Positions 35,129-44,016 of a stretch of DNA of 64,000 nucleotides are shown here, piece after piece (within the stretch, counting starts at the first letter, position 1; the number at the start of each line of letters is the position of its first letter). The stretch lies in NCBI RefSeq assembly GCF_021568905.1, contig NZ_JAKGSB010000001.1, positions 1 to 64,000 of the forward strand. Direction: 5' to 3'. This DNA comes from Zavarzinia marina. Its GTDB lineage: Bacteria > Pseudomonadota > Alphaproteobacteria > Zavarziniales > Zavarziniaceae. The position numbers and the translations under genes are program-made. Below the pieces are notes generated by a model. That model was not told the origin of the DNA. It did no database searches and saw only the letters and a program-made list of their open reading frames with translations.

Positions 35129-36064
35129 GTGGCGCTGATCGAAAACATCAAGGTCTTCGTGCGTGTGCTGGAACTCGGCAGCCTGTCGGCGGCCGGCCGA
35201 CACATGCGCCTGTCGCCGGCGGTGGTCAGCCATCGCCTGCAGCAGCTGGAGGGCCATCTGGGCGTTCGTCTGCTGAACCGGACGACGCGGCGGGTGCGTC
35301 CGACCGAACATGGCTCCGCCTTCTACGAAGCCTGCCAGGACGTTCTCGCCAGCCTCGAACGTGCGGAGGCGACGGTGGCCGATGCCGGCCGCCTGCCGCG
35401 CGGCACCCTGCGCATCACGGCGCCGCTCGGCTTCGGGCGGCAGATCCTGGCGCCGATCCTGCCCGACTTCCGCGACGAACATCCCGAGGTCTCGGTGCAG
35501 CTCCGCCTGTCGGACCATATCCTGGACCTGCTGGCGGAGGGCATGGATGTCGCCATCCGCCTCGGCACCCTCGCGGATTCGAGCCTGATCGCGCGCCGCA
35601 TCGCCGATTGCCCCCGCGTACTCTGCGCCGCCCCCTCTTATCTGGAGCGGAAGGGCCAGCCGGAGGAACCGGGGGAGTTGCTGAAGCACGATTGCCTGAT
35701 CCTGCGCCTGCCCGGCGCGCGGCCGGTGCGCTGGGTCCTGACCACGCCCGATGGGCCCGTGACCCTGCCGGTCTCGGGCCAGGTGGATGCCGATTTCGGC
35801 GACGTGCTGACCGAATTCGCGCTGCGCGGTCACGGCATCGTCCTGAAGCCCCTGTGGGAAGTGGCGCATTATCTCGAATCCGGGCGCCTGGTGCCGGTGC
35901 TCCCGGATTTCCCGCCGCCGCCGATCTCGGTCTCGGTGGTCTATCCACACCGCCGGCTGGTGGCGGCGAAGACCCGGGCCTTTTCCGATTTCATGTTCGA
36001 CCGCGGCGCCACCGCCATCCGCGACGCCCTCGGCGGTTTCGCCGCCCAATCGACGGCGGCCTGA
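35129..36064 (+). CDS. LysR family regulator of the urate cluster
   Basis: A 311-residue LysR-type transcription factor: N-terminal winged helix (residues 1-60, LGSLSAAGRHMRLSPAVVSH) and a substrate-binding domain of the CrgA/DmlR-like subgroup (GTLRITAPLGFGRQILAPIL). The start is GTG 35129 with AAGGGG seven bases upstream; the frame stays open much further upstream but without coding character. It is divergent from puuD and convergent with xdhC, so it probably controls purine degradation. The inducer may be urate or a downstream metabolite. Confidence 0.9.
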   Translation: MALIENIKVFVRVLELGSLSAAGRHMRLSPAVVSHRLQQLEGHLGVRLLNRTTRRVRPTEHGSAFYEACQDVLASLERAEATVADAGRLPRGTLRITAPLGFGRQILAPILPDFRDEHPEVSVQLRLSDHILDLLAEGMDVAIRLGTLADSSLIARRIADCPRVLCAAPSYLERKGQPEEPGELLKHDCLILRLPGARPVRWVLTTPDGPVTLPVSGQVDADFGDVLTEFALRGHGIVLKPLWEVAHYLESGRLVPVLPDFPPPPISVSVVYPHRRLVAAKTRAFSDFMFDRGATAIRDALGGFAAQSTAA

Positions 36065-36075
36065 AGGCCGGTCCG

Positions 36076-36861
36076 TCACCCGATCAGGGCGCCCAGCAAT
36101 TCGGCCGCCACCAGGGCGGCGATGACCGGGGGGCTCTTGTCCCCCAGTTTGCGACCGCCGATCGGGCAGATCAGCGGCTCCAGCAGGGCGGGATCATTGC
36201 CGTTGGCGATGAAGCCCCGGCAGAAGCGCGCGCGCTTGGTGGCCGAGCCGATCATGCCGACATAGGCGAAATCGCCGCGCACCAGGGCGGCTTCGGTGAT
36301 GGCATAGTCCAGGCGATGCTCGTGGGTCATGACGACGGCGGCGGCGCCGGGCGGGGCCGCGGCGATGGCGGCGGCTGGATCCTCGCGCATGGCGGTCATG
36401 GGCGCGTCCGCGCGCTCGTCGTACCAGCGAAGGGCGAGCGGCAGGGGCGCCAGGGCCCTGGACAGCGCGATCCCGACATGGCCGGCGCCGAACAGCAGCA
36501 CGGTCGGCCAGCCGACCGCCGCCGCCGCCTCGTCGCGCGCGATCGCGGCCGCGAGATCGGCGTCGAGCACGGCCAGCGCCAGCACGACATGGCCGCCGCA
36601 GCATTGCCCGACCGCGGGGCCGAGGGGCAGGGACATCACGGCCTCGCGCTCGCCCGCCGCCATCATGGCGCGGGCCCGGTCCGCCGCCGCCCACTCCAGG
36701 CGCCCGCCGCCGATGGTGCCGTGCAGCCTGTCGGCCGCGACGATCATGCGCGTGCCCGCCTCGCGCGGGGTGGATCCCCGGGCCTCCCGCACCGTGACCA
36801 GCACCGCCGGCTGCCCCGCCGCCGTCAGACGGGCAGCGACGGGGGCCAGCGCCTCGGTCAT
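36076..36861 (-). CDS. xdhC: Xanthine dehydrogenase accessory protein XdhC
   Basis: A 261-residue cytoplasmic chaperone that binds molybdenum cofactor, supports its sulfuration and inserts it into xanthine dehydrogenase. Conserved features are VTVREARGSTPREAGTRM, GGGRLEW, the Cys pair in GQCCGGHV that binds the cofactor, the Rossmann segment LLFGAGHVGIAL and FAYVGMIGSATKRARF. The ATG overlaps the xdhB stop (ATGA), so the protein is made in step with its client. Confidence 0.95.
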   Translation of the reverse strand: MTEALAPVAARLTAAGQPAVLVTVREARGSTPREAGTRMIVAADRLHGTIGGGRLEWAAADRARAMMAAGEREAVMSLPLGPAVGQCCGGHVVLALAVLDADLAAAIARDEAAAAVGWPTVLLFGAGHVGIALSRALAPLPLALRWYDERADAPMTAMREDPAAAIAAAPPGAAAVVMTHEHRLDYAITEAALVRGDFAYVGMIGSATKRARFCRGFIANGNDPALLEPLICPIGGRKLGDKSPPVIAALVAAELLGALIG

Positions 36862-39167
36862 TTCGCGCGGGCCCTCAGCGCCTCGATCGTGTTCAGCACG
36901 CGTTCGGGTGTCGCGGGCGCGTCGAGACGCGGACAGAGGCGGTAATCGGCAACCGAGGCGATGGCATCCGACATCGCATGGAGCACCGAGAAGGCGAGCA
37001 TGAAGGGCGGTTCGCCCACCGCCTTGGAGCGGTGGATGGTCTCTTCCACATTGGCCTGGTTCTCGAGGAGGGCGACCTCGAAATGCAGGGGGCGGTCGCC
37101 GCAGGCCGGGATCTTGTAGGTCGAAGGCGCATGGGTGCGCAGCCGGCCCTGGCCGTCCCACCACAATTCCTCGGTCGTCAGCCAGCCCATGCCCTGGACG
37201 AAGCCGCCCTCGATCTGGCCGATGTCGATCGCCGGGTTCAGGGACTTGCCGACGTCATGCAGGATGTCGACCCTGAGCACGCGGTACTCGCCGGTCAGCG
37301 TATCGACCGCGACCTCGGCACAGGCGGCGCCATAGGCGTAGTAGTAGAACGGCCGGCCCCGGCCCGCCGCCCGGTCCCAGTGGATCTTCGGCGTCTTGTA
37401 GAAACCGCTGGCGGAAAGCTGGACGCGGGCGTTGTAGGCGCGCTTCACGAAGTCGGCGAAGCTGAGCGTCTCGCCGCCGACGGTGACCGTGCCGTTCTCG
37501 AACTTCACGCTGTCCGCCGCCACCTGCCAGCGTTCGGCGGCGAAGGCGGTCAGGCGCTCGCGGATCTGGCGCGCCGCCGCCTGGGCCGCCATGCCATTCA
37601 GGTCGGAACCCGACGAGGCGGCGGTGGCCGAGGTATTGGGAACCTTGGAGGTATCGGTCGCGGTGATGCGCACGGCGCCGATGTCGAGGCCGAATTCGGC
37701 GGCGACGACCTGGCCCACCTTCACGTGAAGGCCCTGGCCCATCTCGGTACCGCCGTGGTTCAGCATGATGCTGCCGTCGGTATAGACGTGGACCAGGGCG
37801 CCGGCCTGATTATACTGCGTAGCGGTGAAGGAAATGCCGAATTTCACCGGGGTCAGGGCGATGCCGCGCCTGATCACCGGGCTCTTCGCGTTGGCCTCGC
37901 GGATCCTGGCCTTGCGCGCCGCGTAATCCGCCTTGTCGGCCAATTCGGTCATCAGGCGCGGGGCGACATTGTCTTCCACGGTCTGGTGATAGGGCGTGAC
38001 GTTCCGCGTGTCGGTACCGTAGAGATTGCGCAGCCGGACCTCGAGCGGATCGAGGCCGAGGGCATAGGCGATCTCGTCCATCACCCGTTCCGCCAGGACG
38101 ACACCCTGGGGCCCGCCGAAACCCCTGAACGCGCAGTTGGAGACCGTGTTGGTCTTCAGGGGCAGGGAGACGAAGCGCGCGGCCGGGTAGTAATAGGCAT
38201 TGTCGGCATGGAACAGGGCGCGATCCGTGATCGGGCCCGACAGGTCGGCCGACCAGCCGCAGCGCGCGGCGAAGGTGCCCTCGATGCCCAGCACCATGCC
38301 GTCATCGTCGAAGCCGACGCGATAGTCGATCACGAAGTCGTGGCGCTTGCCGGTCACGATCATGTCGTCGTCGCGGTCGGGGCGGAACTTGGCCGGGCGG
38401 CCGGTCTTCCGCGCCACCAGGGCGGCGATGCAGGCGAAGACGTTGCCGCTGGTCTCCTTGCCGCCGAAGCCGCCGCCCATGCGCCGCATCTCGACCGTGA
38501 CCAGATGCAGCGCCACGCCCAGTGCCTCCGCCACCATGTGCTGGATCTCGGTCGGGTGCTGGGTGGAGGACAGCACCTTGATCTCGCCGCCTTCGCCCGG
38601 GATCGCCATGGCGATCTGGCTTTCCAGGTAGAAATGCTCCTGCCCTCCGACGGCGCAGCGCCCCGCGATCACATGGGGGGCCGTGGACAGGGCGGCCGGG
38701 GCATCGCCCCGGTTCAGGGTCATGGGTGTGACCACGGTCCTGCCCTTGGGGCGCGCCGCCTCGATGTCGATATGGGCGTCCATATCCTCATAGGTCACCT
38801 TGGCGAGGCGGGCGGCGCGCCGTGCCGCATCCCGCGTGGCGGCGGCGACGGCGAAGATCGGGTGGCCGTGGAATTCGACCACGTCCGTCGCCAGGATCGG
38901 CTCGTCATGGGCGTGGACAGGGCTGATGTCGACGTCGGGCGGCATGTCCGCCCCGGTCAGCACCAGGACGACGCCGGGAAAATCGCGCACGGCCGAAAGG
39001 TCCATGGCGACGATCCGGGCATGGGCGCGCTGCGCCAGGCCGAAGGCGATGTGCAGCGTGCCGGGGAGCTCCGGCAGGTCGTCGATATAGGGGGCGGTGC
39101 CGGTGACGTGGCGCGCGGCGCTTTCATGGATGGTGCTGCGGTGGACCGCGAGGTCAGAGGCCGGCAT
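36858..39167 (-). CDS. xdhB: Xanthine dehydrogenase molybdopterin-binding subunit XdhB
   Basis: A 769-residue catalytic subunit that oxidises hypoxanthine to xanthine and xanthine to urate. It begins with HESAARHVTGTAPYIDDLPE, and has GQEHFYLESQ, RMGGGFGGKE, AFRGFGGPQG and the catalytic Glu in KAVGEPPFMLA. Length matches two-subunit bacterial XDHs. ATG 39167 follows AGGGGG; the gene overlaps the 3' end of xdhA by 14 bp. It works with XdhA and needs XdhC. Confidence 0.96.
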   Translation of the reverse strand: MPASDLAVHRSTIHESAARHVTGTAPYIDDLPELPGTLHIAFGLAQRAHARIVAMDLSAVRDFPGVVLVLTGADMPPDVDISPVHAHDEPILATDVVEFHGHPIFAVAAATRDAARRAARLAKVTYEDMDAHIDIEAARPKGRTVVTPMTLNRGDAPAALSTAPHVIAGRCAVGGQEHFYLESQIAMAIPGEGGEIKVLSSTQHPTEIQHMVAEALGVALHLVTVEMRRMGGGFGGKETSGNVFACIAALVARKTGRPAKFRPDRDDDMIVTGKRHDFVIDYRVGFDDDGMVLGIEGTFAARCGWSADLSGPITDRALFHADNAYYYPAARFVSLPLKTNTVSNCAFRGFGGPQGVVLAERVMDEIAYALGLDPLEVRLRNLYGTDTRNVTPYHQTVEDNVAPRLMTELADKADYAARKARIREANAKSPVIRRGIALTPVKFGISFTATQYNQAGALVHVYTDGSIMLNHGGTEMGQGLHVKVGQVVAAEFGLDIGAVRITATDTSKVPNTSATAASSGSDLNGMAAQAAARQIRERLTAFAAERWQVAADSVKFENGTVTVGGETLSFADFVKRAYNARVQLSASGFYKTPKIHWDRAAGRGRPFYYYAYGAACAEVAVDTLTGEYRVLRVDILHDVGKSLNPAIDIGQIEGGFVQGMGWLTTEELWWDGQGRLRTHAPSTYKIPACGDRPLHFEVALLENQANVEETIHRSKAVGEPPFMLAFSVLHAMSDAIASVADYRLCPRLDAPATPERVLNTIEALRARAK

Positions 39168-40644
39168 CGTCAATCCCCCTCTTGTCCCAGAGCCGGGTCG
39201 CGGCGTCTTCGTCGGTCACTTCGATGAAGACACGCATCAGCATGTTCTGCGCCGCCTTCAGGCGATAGGCGGCGGAGGCGCGCATGTCGGTCAGCGGCTT
39301 GAAATCGATGGCGAGTGCCCGCATGGCGGTCTCGAAGGCGCTCTTCTCCAGGGTATGCCCGGTCAGGGCCGCCTCGGCCGAGGGGCTGCGCTTCGGCGTG
39401 CCGGCCATGCCGCCGAAGGCAACGCGGGCGGTCACGATGCGGCCTTCGTCGACGAAGAGGGAGAATGCGCCCATCACCGCCGAAATATCCTGGTCGAAAC
39501 GTTTCGAGAGCTTGTAGGCCTTGAAGATCTGACCCGGGGCCGGGCGCGGGATGGTCACCGCCTCGACGAATTCGCCGGGCGCGCGGTCCTGCTTGCCGTA
39601 GTCGATGAAGAAATCCTCGATCGGGATGACCCGGCGGATACGGCCCTGGCGCAGATGCAGCCGGGCGCCGAGCGCGATCAGCATGGGCGGCGTGTCGCCG
39701 ATGGGCGAGCCGTTGGCGACATTGCCGCCGATGGTGCCCGCGTTGCGGATCTGGGTCGAACCGATGCGGCGGACCACGGCGCCGAAATCGGGCCAGGTCC
39801 AGCTCAGATGGGCCAGCGCGTCGGAATAGGTGACACCGGCGCCGATGGTGATGTCCGTCGTCGTCTCCTCGATGGTGGCGAGGTCGCGGGCGCGGCCCAG
39901 CCAGATCAGGGGATCGGGACGCATCAGATGCTTGGTCAGCCACAGGCCGACGTCGGTCGCGCCGGCGACGATGGTGGCGTCGGGATATTGCAGCATCAGT
40001 TCCGCCAGCCCGTCGGCGGACGCCGGCGCGTGGAACCATCGCGTCTCGTCCTCGGTCAGGCTGACGTCGGCGCCGTCGTCCATGGCCGCGAGCGCCGCCT
40101 GGGTCTCTTCCCGGCGGGCGTCGAAACCGTCGGTGATCTCCATCGCCGCGAGGCCGTGGGCGGCGCGGGCGATCGGGGCATAACCGGTGCAACGGCACAG
40201 GTTGCCCGCCAGGATCTCGTCGATCGCCTGATCGTCGGTCTCGGGCGGGAAGCCCTCCTTGGTCATGGCGAAGAGCGACATGACGAAACCCGGCGTGCAG
40301 AAACCGCATTGCGAGCCATGGCAATCGACCATGGCCTGCTGCACCGGGTGCAGCGTGCCGTCCGCCGCCGCCAGATCCTCGACCGTGATCAGTTGCGCGC
40401 CGTCCAGCGTGCCGAGAGGCTGGATGCAGGCATTCACCGCCTGATAGCGAAGCCCGCCTTCGGGGCTCGGCCGGGCGACGACGACGGTGCAGGCGCCGCA
40501 ATCGCCCTCGGCGCAGCCTTCCTTGGTGCCGGTACGGCGTTCCTCGAGGCGCAGATAGTCGAGGACGGTGGCGGTCGGGTCGACGGCATCGAGGGTCCGC
40601 GCCTCATGCCCGAGAAGGAACTTCAGGCAATTGCGCGCCGCCAT
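39154..40644 (-). CDS. xdhA: Xanthine dehydrogenase iron-sulfur/FAD subunit XdhA
   Basis: A 496-residue subunit with two [2Fe-2S] clusters and FAD. Cluster motifs are GCAEGDCGACTV with the following Cys near 70, and CGFCTPGFVMS with CRCTGY (about residues 112-150). The FAD domain contains ATIVAGATDVGLWL and TIGGNVANGSPIGDTPP. It passes electrons from the molybdenum site of XdhB to NAD+. The ATG lies 3 bp after the hydroxyisourate hydrolase stop, in the operon uraH-xdhA-xdhB-xdhC. Confidence 0.96.
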   Translation of the reverse strand: MAARNCLKFLLGHEARTLDAVDPTATVLDYLRLEERRTGTKEGCAEGDCGACTVVVARPSPEGGLRYQAVNACIQPLGTLDGAQLITVEDLAAADGTLHPVQQAMVDCHGSQCGFCTPGFVMSLFAMTKEGFPPETDDQAIDEILAGNLCRCTGYAPIARAAHGLAAMEITDGFDARREETQAALAAMDDGADVSLTEDETRWFHAPASADGLAELMLQYPDATIVAGATDVGLWLTKHLMRPDPLIWLGRARDLATIEETTTDITIGAGVTYSDALAHLSWTWPDFGAVVRRIGSTQIRNAGTIGGNVANGSPIGDTPPMLIALGARLHLRQGRIRRVIPIEDFFIDYGKQDRAPGEFVEAVTIPRPAPGQIFKAYKLSKRFDQDISAVMGAFSLFVDEGRIVTARVAFGGMAGTPKRSPSAEAALTGHTLEKSAFETAMRALAIDFKPLTDMRASAAYRLKAAQNMLMRVFIEVTDEDAATRLWDKRGIDDAGL

Positions 40645-40647
40645 CGG

Positions 40648-41007
40648 TCAACTGCCCCGATAGGTCGAGAAGCTGAAGGGCGAGGCCAGCAACGGGACGT
40701 GGTAATGCGCCGCCTCGTCCGCGATGCCGAAGCGGATGGGCACGATGTCGAGGAAGGCGGGGGCGGGCAGGGCGGTGCCCCGGGCGCGGAAATAGTCGCC
40801 GATGTGGAAGTCGAGCTGATAGACGCCGGCCCTGAAGGCGTCACCCGCCAGAAGGGGGGCGTCGCTGCGCCCGTCGTCATTGGTGACGACGGTCGCGATA
40901 TGCCGGGGGGTGCCGTCGCCGAGCGCGACGAGGTCGATCCTGACGCCTTCCGCGGGGACACCGTGGGCGGCGTCGAGTACATGTGTGGTCAGCCAGCCGC
41001 CCGTCAT
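40648..41007 (-). CDS. uraH: 5-Hydroxyisourate hydrolase (transthyretin-like)
   Basis: A 119-residue enzyme that hydrolyses 5-hydroxyisourate, the product of PuuD, to OHCU. It has the family motifs [13 protein letters not shown] at the N-terminus, a central DFHIGDYF and the C-terminal tetrapeptide YRGS that defines the enzyme as distinct from transthyretin. No signal peptide is present, so it is cytoplasmic. It is the first gene of the xdh operon and is divergent from puuE. Confidence 0.96.
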   Translation of the reverse strand: MTGGWLTTHVLDAAHGVPAEGVRIDLVALGDGTPRHIATVVTNDDGRSDAPLLAGDAFRAGVYQLDFHIGDYFRARGTALPAPAFLDIVPIRFGIADEAAHYHVPLLASPFSFSTYRGS

Positions 41008-41079
41008 CGTTCCGCGAATCCTTTCACCAATTGCCCCAGCCTATGGTGAATGCGGCCGGATGCGGGAGGGAAGACTCGA

Positions 41080-41089
41080 TTTGGCCAAA
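41080..41089. promoter_or_regulatory. 10-bp palindrome between uraH and puuE
   Basis: TTTGGCCAAA is perfectly symmetric and lies midway in the 188-bp divergent region, beside the AT-rich stretch CATCTTTTAAAAAACACG. It is a candidate operator for joint control of both operons. The binding protein is not known. Confidence 0.35.
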
Positions 41090-41195
41090 CATCTTTTAAA
41101 AAACACGAATGATCGCAACGGCCGATCTGTACTATGGCTGTCGGGCGGGCGATACATGCGGGAACGACGCTTCCCAATCCCCGGTGAGAGAGGAC

Positions 41196-42113
41196 ATGAG
41201 CTGGCAGCCCCCGCGCGATTTGATCGGTTACGGCCGCACCCCGCCCCGGGTGACATGGCCGGGCGGTGCCCGCATCGCGGTGCAGATCGTGCTGAATTAC
41301 GAGGAAGGTGGCGAGAATTCGATCGAGAACGGCGACGCCGCCTCGGAAGCCTTCCTGTCCGAGGTGGTGAACGCCCAGCCGCTGCCGGGCGTGCGTCATC
41401 TTTCGGTCGAATCGGTCTTCGACTATGGCGCGCGGGTCGGCGCTTGGCGTCTGCTGCGGCTGTTCGCGGCACGGAAGGTGCCGGTCACCGTCTTCGCGGT
41501 CGCGCGGGCGGCGGAAAAGCACCCGGACCTCATCCGCGCCATGGTGGAGGAGGGGCACGAGATCGCCTCCCATGGGCTGCGCTGGATCAACTACCAATAT
41601 GTCGAGGAAGCGGTCGAACGCGCCCATGTGCGCGAGGCGGTGGAAATCCTGAGCCATGTCGCCGGCAGCCGGCCGGTCGGCTGGTATACGGGGCGCACGG
41701 GGCCCAACACGCGGCGCCTGGTCGCCGAATACGGCGGCTTTCTCTACGATGCCGATGCCTATGACGACGAATTGCCCTATTGGCAGACGGTCGAGGGCAA
41801 GCCCCTGCTGATCGTGCCCTATACGCTCGACGCCAACGACATGCGCTTCATCAACGCCCAGGGCTTCGGTGACGGCGCGCAGTTCTACACCTACCTGAAG
41901 GACAGTTTCGACACCCTCTATGCCGAGGGGGCGGAGACGCCGCGCGTGCTGTCCATCGGCCTGCACTGCCGGCTGGCGGGCAGGCCCGGGCGCTTCATGG
42001 CCGTCCAGCGCTTCATCGACTATGCCCTCGGCCACGAGGGGGTCTGGTTCGCCCGGCGGGACGAGATCGCCCGCCATTGGCACAGGCATCATCCCTTCGG
42101 AGTTCGCGCATGA
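41196..42113 (+). CDS. puuE: PuuE-type allantoinase (polysaccharide-deacetylase fold)
   Basis: A 305-residue enzyme of the carbohydrate esterase 4 fold that hydrolyses allantoin to allantoate, unrelated to the amidohydrolase-type allantoinases. The start DLIGYGRTPP, VLNYEEGGENSIENGD, the metal-site segment EGHEIASHGLRWINYQYV and TGRTGPNTRRLV match PuuE. GAGAGGA before ATG 41196 fixes the start. Its TGA overlaps the ATG of uraD (ATGA). Confidence 0.95.
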   Translation: MSWQPPRDLIGYGRTPPRVTWPGGARIAVQIVLNYEEGGENSIENGDAASEAFLSEVVNAQPLPGVRHLSVESVFDYGARVGAWRLLRLFAARKVPVTVFAVARAAEKHPDLIRAMVEEGHEIASHGLRWINYQYVEEAVERAHVREAVEILSHVAGSRPVGWYTGRTGPNTRRLVAEYGGFLYDADAYDDELPYWQTVEGKPLLIVPYTLDANDMRFINAQGFGDGAQFYTYLKDSFDTLYAEGAETPRVLSIGLHCRLAGRPGRFMAVQRFIDYALGHEGVWFARRDEIARHWHRHHPFGVRA

Positions 42114-42610
42114 GTCTCGTCGCCGGCCTCGACCGCGCCGCCTTCGTCCAGCGTTTCGGCGGCATCTTCGAGCATTCGCCCTGGATCGCGGAAGGCGCCT
42201 TCGACGCCGGCCTCGGGCCCGAGGCGGCGACGGCGGACGGTCTGCACGCCGCGCTCTGCCGGGTGCTGGACGCGGCCGGAGAGGAGGCGAAGCTGGCCCT
42301 GCTGAACGCCCATCCGGACCTTGCGGGAAAACTCGCGCTCGCCGGCGGACTCACCGCCGATTCGACGGCGGAACAGGCGGGCGCCGGCCTCGACCGGCTG
42401 ACGCCCGACGAATTGGCCCGTTTCACCACCTTGAACGACAGCTACAAGGCGCGCTTCGGCTTTCCCTTCATCATCGCGGTCAAGGGGCTGGACAAGACCG
42501 GCATCCTCGCCGCCTTCGAGACGCGGGTCGAAAATCCGCCGGCCGTGGAATTCGACACCGCGCTCGATCAGGTGAAGCGGATCGCGTTGCTCAGGCTCCG
42601 CGCGCTCTGA
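42110..42610 (+). CDS. uraD: OHCU decarboxylase
   Basis: A 166-residue cytoplasmic enzyme that decarboxylates 2-oxo-4-hydroxy-4-carboxy-5-ureidoimidazoline to (S)-allantoin. It shows the catalytic His in NAHPDLAGKLA, then TLNDSYKARFGFPFIIAVKG, all diagnostic. It is coupled to puuE, so the two final steps to allantoate are made together. It converges on the QorB-like gene with a 4-bp gap. Confidence 0.95.
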   Translation: MSLVAGLDRAAFVQRFGGIFEHSPWIAEGAFDAGLGPEAATADGLHAALCRVLDAAGEEAKLALLNAHPDLAGKLALAGGLTADSTAEQAGAGLDRLTPDELARFTTLNDSYKARFGFPFIIAVKGLDKTGILAAFETRVENPPAVEFDTALDQVKRIALLRLRAL

Positions 42611-42614
42611 ACCG

Positions 42615-43472
42615 TCAGGCGGCCAGGGCGGCCGCGACGGTCCGCGCCAGCGGCGTGGTCGGCCGGCCGATGAGGCGCGACAATTGCCCGCCGTCCTCGA
42701 AGAGCGCACCCGAAGCCGCCTTCACGTCGCTTTCCGCGAGCGCGGCGGCCAGACCCTCCGGCAGGCCGAAGCCGAGCAGGGCGGCCCGGTAGTCCGCTTC
42801 CGGCAGATCCCGATAGACCACCGGCTTGCCCGCCTGACGCCCGATCTCGGCCGCGAGATCGGCGAGCGTATAGGCGCTGTCGCCCGCCAGTTCGTAGATG
42901 CGGCCCGCCTGATCCTCGGCGCTGGCCAGCACCCGGGCCGCCGCCTCGGCGAAATCCGCGCGCGCGGCGGAGGAGATCAGGCCGGTGCCGGCCGAACCGA
43001 TCACCGCGCCGTGGGCCAGCGCCGCGCCGGTGCTGCCGGTGTAGTTCTCGGTGTACCAGCCGTTCCGCAGGAACACGAAGGGCAGGCCCGAGGCCCGGAT
43101 CGCCGCCTCGGTGTCGCGGTGTTCGACCGCCAGGCCCATGGGATTGCTGTCGGCGTGGAGGATGCTGGTATAGGCCAGCAGCCTGACTCCGGCGGCCTTG
43201 GCGGCGTCGATCACGTTGCGGTGCTGCGGGGCGCGCTGGCCGACTTCGCTCGATGAAATCAGCAACAGCTTGTCGACGCCGGCGAAGGCGGCGGCCAGGG
43301 TTTCCGGCCTGGTATAGTCGGCGCTGCGGATCTCCACGGGCAGATCGGCGGCGGCGGCGGCATTGCGCGCGATGGCGACCACATGGGCGCCGGGCGCCAC
43401 GCGGCGCAGATGGTCGATCACCAGGCGGCCCAACTGGCCCGTCGCACCGGTCACGGCGATGGTCTCGGTCAT
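42615..43472 (-). CDS. NAD(P)H-binding quinone reductase of the QorB/NmrA type
   Basis: A 285-residue atypical short-chain dehydrogenase. It starts with the dinucleotide motif [12 protein letters not shown] and follows the QorB (YtfG) pattern: [54 protein letters not shown] (quoted in part: [15 protein letters not shown]) and [11 protein letters not shown]. It probably reduces quinones with NADPH. It is divergent from an HxlR regulator, which very likely controls it, as is typical for qorB/qorR pairs. Confidence 0.9.
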   Translation of the reverse strand: MTETIAVTGATGQLGRLVIDHLRRVAPGAHVVAIARNAAAAADLPVEIRSADYTRPETLAAAFAGVDKLLLISSSEVGQRAPQHRNVIDAAKAAGVRLLAYTSILHADSNPMGLAVEHRDTEAAIRASGLPFVFLRNGWYTENYTGSTGAALAHGAVIGSAGTGLISSAARADFAEAAARVLASAEDQAGRIYELAGDSAYTLADLAAEIGRQAGKPVVYRDLPEADYRAALLGFGLPEGLAAALAESDVKAASGALFEDGGQLSRLIGRPTTPLARTVAAALAA

Positions 43473-43509
43473 TGTCTCGGTCCTTCTTTCAGGTTTAGAA
43501 TGAAGACCT

Positions 43510-43526
43510 GGTCTATATATGAGACC
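43510..43526. promoter_or_regulatory. Symmetric site overlapping a -10-like TATATAT, qorB/HxlR region
   Basis: GGTCT-ATATATG-AGACC is a 5-bp inverted repeat whose centre is a possible -10 element for the HxlR gene. It lies 31-47 bp before that gene's GTG start and 38 bp before the reductase start. A bound HxlR dimer could repress both genes. Confidence 0.55.
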
Positions 43527-43556
43527 TTGAGAGAGGACGTAAGGAGGCAGTTTTTC

Positions 43557-44012
43557 GTGACAGGGTTACCTTCCGATAACCACCTGCCCGATAACCAGGT
43601 TGCGGCGGCCCGGGCGCGGCTGGCCGCGTGTTTCGACGTCTGGAGCGCGGGGGATTTCGATCTGTCGCTGTGCCCGGTGCGCGGCGTGCTCGATCATCTG
43701 GGCGACAAATGGACGACCCTGATCGTGATCGTATTGGCCCTGCGCCCCCATCGCTTCAGCGAGATCCGCCGGGCGATTCCGGATATTTCGAAGCGGATGC
43801 TGACCCAGACCCTGCGGGATCTGGAACGCGACGGACTGATCGCGCGCCGCGTCTTTCCGACGAAGCCGCCCAGCGTCGAATACAGTCTGACCGCGCTCGG
43901 CCAGTCGCTGCTGGAGCCGCTGACGGCGCTGGTCACCTGGGCGGAAGCGAGCCGTCCCGCGATCGAGGCGGCGCGCACGGCCTTCGAGACGGCGGAGGCC
44001 GCCGTCCCCTGA
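43557..44012 (+). CDS. HxlR family redox/electrophile-responsive regulator
   Basis: A 151-residue winged-helix regulator. The signature [22 protein letters not shown] (key residues Cys, then GDKW) includes the conserved Cys that senses electrophiles in QorR and HypR, followed by [24 protein letters not shown] 43557 is chosen because AAGGAGG lies nine bases upstream and because the earlier ATG at 43500 would place the promoter-like palindrome inside the gene. It is divergent from the QorB-like reductase. Confidence 0.88.
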   Translation: MTGLPSDNHLPDNQVAAARARLAACFDVWSAGDFDLSLCPVRGVLDHLGDKWTTLIVIVLALRPHRFSEIRRAIPDISKRMLTQTLRDLERDGLIARRVFPTKPPSVEYSLTALGQSLLEPLTALVTWAEASRPAIEAARTAFETAEAAVP

Positions 44013-44016
44013 ACCG

